DNA of 64,000 bases from Pseudomonas sp. LS-2 (lineage in GTDB: Bacteria > Pseudomonadota > Gammaproteobacteria > Pseudomonadales > Pseudomonadaceae): the NCBI RefSeq assembly GCF_003605735.1, contig NZ_QXTJ01000039.1, forward strand, positions 853,265 to 917,264. Direction: 5' to 3'. Positions 59,759 through 64,000 of the stretch are shown piece after piece. A program made the position numbers and the translations under genes. Each line of letters starts with the position of its first letter. Positions within the stretch are counted from its first letter, which is position 1. A model generated the notes under the pieces. It saw only the letters and a list, made by a program, of their open reading frames with translations. It had not been told where the DNA came from and ran no database searches.

Positions 59759-60670
59759 ATGAACCTGGAAAGCAAATGGCTGGAAGACTTCAGCGCACTG
59801 GCCGCGACCCGCAGTTTCTCGCAGGCGGCGGAGCGTCGATTCGTGACGCAACCGGCGTTCAGTCGGCGAATTCGCAGTCTGGAGTCCGCTCTGGGCCTGA
59901 CGTTGGTCAATCGATCCCGAACCCCTATCGAGCTGACGGCGGCGGGGCAGTTGTTTCTGGTGACGGCGCGTACCGTGGTCGATCAGCTTGGCGAGGTGCT
60001 GCGTCATTTGCATCATCTGGAAAGCGGGCAAGGTGAGGTCATGCAGATTGCAGCGGCTCACTCGCTGGCACTGAGTTTCTTCCCTCGCTGGATCGCCCAG
60101 CTGCGCAATGAGGGGCTGAACATCGCCACGCGGCTGGTCGCCACCAATGTGGGCGACGCGGTGCATGCCCTGCGTGAAGGGGGCTGCGATCTGATGCTCG
60201 CGTTCTACGACCCGGATGCCGCGTTGCAGATGGACGCAGAAATTTTCCCTTCCCTGCACCTGGGCATGACGGAAATGCTCCCGGTATGCTCGGCAGATGC
60301 GGACGGACAGCCGTTGTTCGACCTGGAGGGAGAACTCAGCGTTCCACTGCTGGCCTATAGCGCAGGCGCATTCCTCGGGCGCTCGGTCAACCTGCTGCTG
60401 CGCCAGCGCAGTCTGCGTTTCACCACGGTTTACGAAACGGCAATGGCGGACAGTCTCAAGGGCATGGCACTCCAGGGGCTGGGCATCGCCTGGGTGCCGC
60501 GCCTGAGTATTGCGGCAGAGCTGGAACGTGGCGAGCTGGTGATTTGTGGAGGTGCGCAATGGCATGTGCCGCTGGAGATTCGGCTGTACCGCTGCGCCCT
60601 GGTACGCAAGGCCAATGTTCGGCTGTTGTGGCGCAAGCTGGAGGGTGGCGTCGCGCAGGCGCCTGCCTGA
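59759..60670 (+). CDS. LysR family regulator divergent from aspA
   Basis: A 303-residue LysR-type protein. The HTH is at about 5-62 (WLEDFSALAATRSFSQAAERRFVTQPAFSRRIRSLESALG) and the substrate-binding domain at 90-295. GGAGG precedes the ATG. Its position opposite aspA suggests control of aspartase and perhaps of the asparagine module, with Asp or Asn as effector. The same aspA/LysR/purE neighbourhood is known to me from P. aeruginosa, so this is a core regulator. Confidence 0.9.
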   Translation: MNLESKWLEDFSALAATRSFSQAAERRFVTQPAFSRRIRSLESALGLTLVNRSRTPIELTAAGQLFLVTARTVVDQLGEVLRHLHHLESGQGEVMQIAAAHSLALSFFPRWIAQLRNEGLNIATRLVATNVGDAVHALREGGCDLMLAFYDPDAALQMDAEIFPSLHLGMTEMLPVCSADADGQPLFDLEGELSVPLLAYSAGAFLGRSVNLLLRQRSLRFTTVYETAMADSLKGMALQGLGIAWVPRLSIAAELERGELVICGGAQWHVPLEIRLYRCALVRKANVRLLWRKLEGGVAQAPA

Positions 60671-60760
60671 CCTGGGAGTCAGTAAATACGGGGCTTTGCA
60701 GCGAGAAGCGATTGGCTGACAGGAGGTCGTCAGCGTTCTGTTAAACGAAACTCTTTGCGG

Positions 60761-60766
60761 TATACT
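60761..60766 (+). promoter_or_regulatory. Probable sigma70 -10 element of purEK
   Basis: TATACT in the context GCGGTATACTGCGCGG, a typical strong Pseudomonas -10. The -35 region 17 bp upstream (CTGTTA) is weak. Transcription would start near 60773, before the hairpin at 60808. Confidence 0.55.
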
Positions 60767-60807
60767 GCGCGGCCTTTGGCCGGTTCGACTGGCCATTATT
60801 CGTACGA

Positions 60808-60845
60808 CAAGCCACGCCGGTCTTCCCGCGTGGCTTGTTGTTTTT
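60808..60845 (+). terminator. Terminator hairpin in the purE leader
   Basis: A perfect 10-bp stem CAAGCCACGC / GCGTGGCTTG with a 10-base loop is followed by TTGTTTTT. It lies between the likely promoter and the purE RBS, so it could act as an attenuator or end a ~70-nt RNA. It could also terminate read-through from the LysR gene. Confidence 0.75.
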
Positions 60846-60881
60846 AGACGCGCCTGCGGGCGCCCGATGAGAGGCACGACG

Positions 60882-61373
60882 ATGAGCGCACTGGTTGGCG
60901 TGATCATGGGCTCCAAGTCCGATTGGTCCACCCTTAGCCACACCGCCGACATGCTGGAAAAGCTCGGCATTCCGTACGAAGTCAAAGTGGTTTCGGCGCA
61001 CCGTACGCCCGATCTGCTGTTCCAGTACGCTGAAGAGGCCGAAGGCCGTGGCATCGAGGTGATCATCGCCGGTGCCGGTGGTGCCGCTCACCTGCCAGGC
61101 ATGTGCGCTGCCAAGACTCATCTTCCAGTGCTGGGCGTTCCGGTACAGTCCTCAATGCTGTCGGGCGTCGACTCGCTGCTGTCCATCGTGCAGATGCCTG
61201 CGGGCATTCCGGTCGCGACTCTGGCCATCGGCAAGGCGGGCGCAATCAACGCAGCGCTGCTCTCGGCCAGCATTCTGGGCGCCAAACACCCACAATTCCA
61301 CGCAGTGCTGAAGAAATTCCGCACTGAGCAGACAGACAGCGTTCTGGACAATCCAGACCCGCGCGAGGCCTGA
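60882..61373 (+). CDS. purE: N5-carboxyaminoimidazole ribonucleotide mutase PurE
   Basis: A 163-residue class I PurE that isomerises N5-CAIR to CAIR in purine synthesis. The motifs VGVIMGSKSDW, VVSAHRTPD and AGAGGAAHLPGM are intact. GAGAGG lies upstream of the ATG at 60882; the slightly earlier start is not supported. purK follows after 7 bp, so the two-step N5-CAIR route is encoded as one operon. A terminator-like hairpin in its leader suggests attenuation. Confidence 0.96.
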   Translation: MSALVGVIMGSKSDWSTLSHTADMLEKLGIPYEVKVVSAHRTPDLLFQYAEEAEGRGIEVIIAGAGGAAHLPGMCAAKTHLPVLGVPVQSSMLSGVDSLLSIVQMPAGIPVATLAIGKAGAINAALLSASILGAKHPQFHAVLKKFRTEQTDSVLDNPDPREA

Positions 61374-61380
61374 GGTTTTC

Positions 61381-62463
61381 ATGAAGATCGGCGTAATCGG
61401 TGGCGGCCAGCTGGGTCGCATGTTGGCTCTGGCGGGCACACCGCTGGGAATGAATTTCGCTTTTCTCGATCCTGCGCCGGACGCCTGTGCCGCCGCGCTC
61501 GGCGAGCACTTGCGTGCCGATTACGGCGACCAGGATCACCTGCGCCAACTGGCCGACGAAGTCGATCTGGTGACCTTCGAGTTCGAAAGCGTACCGGCTG
61601 AAACCGTGGCCTTCCTTTCGCAATTCGTGCCGGTCTATCCGAGCGCCGAAGCCTTGCGCATCGCTCGCGACCGTTGGTTCGAGAAGAGCATGTTCAAGGA
61701 CTTGGGTATTCCAACCCCTGCGTTCGCCGACATCCAGTCTCAGGCGGATCTGGACGCAGCCGTTGCCAGCATCGGGCTGCCTGCCGTCTTGAAAACCCGC
61801 ACCCTGGGTTACGACGGCAAGGGTCAGAAGGTTCTGCGCAAACCTGAAGACGTGGTCGATACCTTCGCCGAACTCGGCAGCGTGCCGTGCCTGCTGGAAG
61901 GTTTCGTGCCGTTCAGCGGCGAGGTCTCTCTGATCGCCGTTCGGGCTCGCGATGGCGAAACCCGCTTCTATCCGCTGGTCCACAACACCCATGACAGTGG
62001 CATCCTGCGGCTGTCCATCGCCAGCACCGATCACCCATTGCAGGCGCTGGCGGAGGATTACGCTGGCCGGGTTCTGACGCAACTGGATTACGTTGGCGTG
62101 CTGGCGTTCGAGTTCTTCGAAGTCGACGGTGGCTTGAAGGCTAACGAAATCGCTCCGCGCGTTCATAACTCCGGCCATTGGACCACCGAAGGTGCCGAAT
62201 GCAGCCAGTTCGAGAACCATCTGCGCGCCGTTGCCGGCCTGCCGTTGGGCTCTACAGCGAAAGTGGGGGAGAGCGCAATGCTCAACTTCATCGGTGAAGT
62301 GCCCGCTGTGGACAAGGTTGTCGCCATCGACGATTGCCATCTGCATCATTACGGCAAAGCGTTCAAGGTCGGTCGCAAAGTGGGTCACGCCACCGTCCGC
62401 AGCAAGGACCGCGCGACCCTGGATCGTCAGGTGAAGCTCGTTGAGGCGTTGATCAAGAACTGA
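61381..62463 (+). CDS. purK: N5-carboxyaminoimidazole ribonucleotide synthase PurK
   Basis: A 360-residue ATP-grasp enzyme that carboxylates AIR with bicarbonate and ATP. It begins KIGVIGGGQLGRMLALAG, with KTRTLGYDGKGQ as the ATP loop and NEIAPRVHNSGHWTTEG as the conserved metal-binding block. The TGAGG RBS overlaps the end of purE. The length is normal. The product feeds PurE directly. Confidence 0.96.
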   Translation: MKIGVIGGGQLGRMLALAGTPLGMNFAFLDPAPDACAAALGEHLRADYGDQDHLRQLADEVDLVTFEFESVPAETVAFLSQFVPVYPSAEALRIARDRWFEKSMFKDLGIPTPAFADIQSQADLDAAVASIGLPAVLKTRTLGYDGKGQKVLRKPEDVVDTFAELGSVPCLLEGFVPFSGEVSLIAVRARDGETRFYPLVHNTHDSGILRLSIASTDHPLQALAEDYAGRVLTQLDYVGVLAFEFFEVDGGLKANEIAPRVHNSGHWTTEGAECSQFENHLRAVAGLPLGSTAKVGESAMLNFIGEVPAVDKVVAIDDCHLHHYGKAFKVGRKVGHATVRSKDRATLDRQVKLVEALIKN

Positions 62464-62479
62464 TCAAGTCGGCTGTCCC

Positions 62480-62569
62480 TGTAGGCGTGAGCTTGGTCGC
62501 GATAGCGTGTTGTCTGCAATGAATCGTTGCCTGACAGAAAGCTATCGCGGGCAAGCGCGCGCTACTACA
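62480..62569. repeat. REPIN, family B (diverged)
   Basis: Arms TGTAGGCGTGAGCTTGGTCGCGATAG-type and CTATCGCGGGCAAGCGCGCG downstream of purK. The left arm has several substitutions. Confidence 0.78.
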
Positions 62570-62676
62570 AAGTCGGCGCCTTTTGCGTTGAACCATTCAT
62601 CTCCGCGCCCCTCAGATAGCGTGTTGCCAATAGCCGACTAGGCTTTGGCATATCCATTCAAACAGAGGGACATGGC

Positions 62677-62922
62677 ATGGGAATCATCGGAACCATCTTT
62701 ATCGGCTTGATCGTCGGCCTGCTGGCCCGCTTCCTGAAGCCAGGCGACGACAGCATGGGCTGGATCATGACCATTCTGCTCGGTATCTGTGGTTCGCTGG
62801 CCGCGACTTATGGCGGTCAGGCACTGGGTATCTATCAGGCAGGCGAGGGGGCTGGTTTCCTGGGCGCCCTGGTCGGCGCGATCATCCTGCTGGTGATCTA
62901 CGGCATGATCAAAAAGAAATGA
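62677..62922 (+). CDS. GlsB/YeaQ/YmgE family small membrane stress protein
   Basis: An 81-residue protein with three hydrophobic segments (about 2-18, 28-45 and 58-76). The family pattern GLIVGLLARFLKPGDDSMGWIMTILLGICGSL is present, ending in a basic tail IKKK. AGGGA precedes the ATG. The family is linked to stress responses and transglycosylase-associated annotation but has no proven biochemical role. It is a single gene. Confidence 0.88.
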   Translation: MGIIGTIFIGLIVGLLARFLKPGDDSMGWIMTILLGICGSLAATYGGQALGIYQAGEGAGFLGALVGAIILLVIYGMIKKK

Positions 62923-62933
62923 AACTGAGTCTG

Positions 62934-62962
62934 GCCCTCTGCGCTATTGCCGCGCGGAGGGC
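62934..62962 (+). terminator. GC-rich hairpin after the YeaQ-like gene
   Basis: An 11-bp stem (GCCCTCTGCGC / GCGCGGAGGGC, one G-U) with a 7-base loop, 11 bp after the stop codon. It has no T-run, so it is a weak or transcript-stabilising terminator. Confidence 0.5.
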
Positions 62963-63002
62963 TAGAATGCCCGGCACTTGAATCCTCCTGCCGAGCACCT
63001 TA

Positions 63003-63539
63003 ATGCGTCGTCTTCTTCTCGTTTCCCTGCTGCTGGTCTGCGGACTCGCACGCGCCGCTGATATCCCTGAAACCGACTGGCTCGAACTGATGCCCAAGTC
63101 GGATCAGAAAGCCCTCGAAGCCATGCCCGAGATCGATCACAACTCCCCGGAAGCTCAGGGCACGTTCGACAGCAAGGGTGGTTTGAAGCAGAGCAAGGGT
63201 TTGCCTGCAGTGATGTATTCCACCAAGACCGTTGCGGCCATGGACGGCAAGAACATTCGCTTGGGTGGTTATCCGGTGCCACTGGAAACCGACGCCAAGG
63301 GACACAGCACACTATTCTTCCTCGTCCCCTATCCCGGCGCCTGCATTCATGTACCGCCACCGCCACCGAATCAATTGGTGCTCGTTCGTTATCCGAAAGG
63401 CTTGAAGATCGACGATATCTACACGCCGTTGTGGGTAATCGGAACGTTGAAAGTCGAAAAGGTCAGCAATGACCTGGCCGATGCCGCCTATGCGCTGGAT
63501 GCATCGAAAGTGCGGGTAGTGGTTGAGGCGGATTTGTAA
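63003..63539 (+). CDS. DUF3299 family periplasmic protein
   Basis: A 178-residue protein with a signal peptide (MRRLLLVSLLLVCGLARA, cleavage near residue 18). The mature part contains LGGYPVPLETD and FFLVPYPGACIHVPPPPPNQLV, the DUF3299 hallmark segment with a conserved cysteine and polyproline. Proteins of this kind are often encoded with lipoprotein or ABC-transport genes in other bacteria, but here the gene is alone. Function unknown. Confidence 0.85.
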   Translation: MRRLLLVSLLLVCGLARAADIPETDWLELMPKSDQKALEAMPEIDHNSPEAQGTFDSKGGLKQSKGLPAVMYSTKTVAAMDGKNIRLGGYPVPLETDAKGHSTLFFLVPYPGACIHVPPPPPNQLVLVRYPKGLKIDDIYTPLWVIGTLKVEKVSNDLADAAYALDASKVRVVVEADL

Positions 63540-63570
63540 GCTGGACGTATCCGCTGCATACGACTCTGTA

Positions 63571-63630
63571 GCAGCACGGCTTGCCGGTGATAGCGATTTC
63601 AAAGACGCCACCGTCGGCACGCCGGACTGC
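63571..63630. repeat. REPIN, family A (diverged)
   Basis: Arms GCAGCACGGCTTGCCGGTGA and GTCGGCACGCCGGACTGC between the convergent DUF3299 and mutarotase genes. Confidence 0.75.
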
Positions 63631-63643
63631 CACAGGGTTTACA

Positions 63644-64000
63644 TCACTCCTCGCCCAGCGGCTCAGCCCAGATACTCACGCTCATCATGTGCATGTCACC
63701 CGGCTTGAGCGTCACGATGTCGCCCATGACATTGGCCGTCTCAACACACACCATGTTCTGCCAGCCATCGGCCTCCATGTCACCTAACGTCTTGGTCTTC
63801 TCGATCCACGGGTTCCATACCACCGATGAATTCGAGCCGATGGTCTGAATCTGAATCCGGCGTTTCCACTCGGGGTCAATGATCGAAGTCAGATCAGGCG
63901 TGCCTTGATAGATACGATCTGTCTCGCCAGTGAACGTAATGTCACCCACCTGAACGTTTTGCTGTTCCCAGCTTTCCAGTGTGTTGAGGTAGGTCACACC
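63644..64000 (-). CDS. C-terminal part of a D-hexose-6-phosphate mutarotase (cut by window end)
   Basis: The frame is open to the window end, so the 5' part is missing. The visible ~118 residues resemble the C-terminus of YeaD-type aldose-1-epimerase-like enzymes: TGETDRIYQGTP, SNSSVVWNPWIEKTKTLGDMEADGWQNMVCVETANV and the beta-sandwich end SVSIWAEPL. These enzymes interconvert alpha and beta anomers of glucose-6-phosphate. The catalytic glutamate is visible in CVETANV. The catalytic histidine region lies outside the window. Confidence 0.82.
   Translation of the reverse strand, partial: GVTYLNTLESWEQQNVQVGDITFTGETDRIYQGTPDLTSIIDPEWKRRIQIQTIGSNSSVVWNPWIEKTKTLGDMEADGWQNMVCVETANVMGDIVTLKPGDMHMMSVSIWAEPLGEE

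Noticed and set aside
60744..60760. A PurR operator upstream of purE
   Set aside because: The segment ACGAAACTCTTTGCGG matches the E. coli PurR consensus at only about 10 of 16 positions, and I cannot show that a PurR homologue exists here.
7404..63630. Repeated palindromes considered as CRISPR repeats
   Set aside because: They are dispersed single inverted pairs, not arrays with regular spacers, and no cas genes are present.
1..64000. Prophage, insertion sequence, tRNA-linked island or rRNA
   Set aside because: No integrase, transposase, phage structural gene, tRNA cloverleaf or rRNA sequence was recognised anywhere in the window.

Overview
The window looks like a stretch of Pseudomonas chromosome, most likely from the P. 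fluorescens group or a close relative. The evidence is the high-GC codon use, about fifteen REP/REPIN palindromes of the types common in that group, and gene orders I recall from Pseudomonas genomes: uvrD / GGDEF-EAL / RpiR regulator / LysR / pycA-pycB, and aspA / LysR / purE-purK. I saw no rRNA, tRNA, phage, integrase, IS element or CRISPR array. Most of the window is core housekeeping DNA with accessory islands between.

Layout. 1-4167 (+): end of a tightly overlapped operon with the tail of an amine N-monooxygenase, SbnA- and SbnB-like enzymes that together would make L-2,3-diaminopropionate, and a large FAD/NAD(P)-binding protein. This looks like the 3' part of a specialised-metabolite cluster. 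4395-6984 (-): a Wzy-like membrane protein and a secreted clan GH-A glycosidase. 7494-12119: opgD, a LysE exporter divergent from an Lrp regulator, and a dihydrolipoamide dehydrogenase. 12350-19405: a CDP-alcohol phosphatidyltransferase-like protein without catalytic aspartates, then a four-gene operon of three SPFH/HflK-HflC-like proteins and a P1B-type ATPase resembling HmtA. 19687-22437: cfa and cls. 22611-28199: a DUF3617 protein and a zinc-starvation block with an AMIN amidase, a small secreted protein, zigA and a second CobW-type GTPase. 28334-33337: pdxY, a thioesterase, a CPA2 antiporter, a SUKH protein and a Tim44-domain protein. 33623-43901: uvrD, GGDEF/EAL protein, RpiR regulator, LysR regulator and pycA-pycB. 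44050-48333: two GNAT enzymes, a MocR regulator and a YeeE/YedE transporter. 48446-55105: transketolase, bestrophin, then acetylpolyamine deacetylase with a polyamine-binding protein and an AraC regulator. 55291-60670: asparaginase, AGCS symporter, aspartase and LysR regulator. 60882-64000: purE-purK, small envelope proteins and a truncated hexose-6-phosphate mutarotase.

Themes. Three Zur-box-like palindromes (near 13272, 23315 and 25050) suggest that the SPFH-ATPase operon, the AMIN amidase, the small secreted protein and zigA belong to one zinc-limitation response. Asparaginase, aspartase and the AGCS carrier form an Asn/Asp-to-fumarate module, and pycAB supplies oxaloacetate. Perfect DnaA-box 9-mers are concentrated in two places, the diaminopropionate operon and a 12-bp tandem repeat inside the MocR gene.

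All function calls come from reading the sequence and from family knowledge. No search was run.
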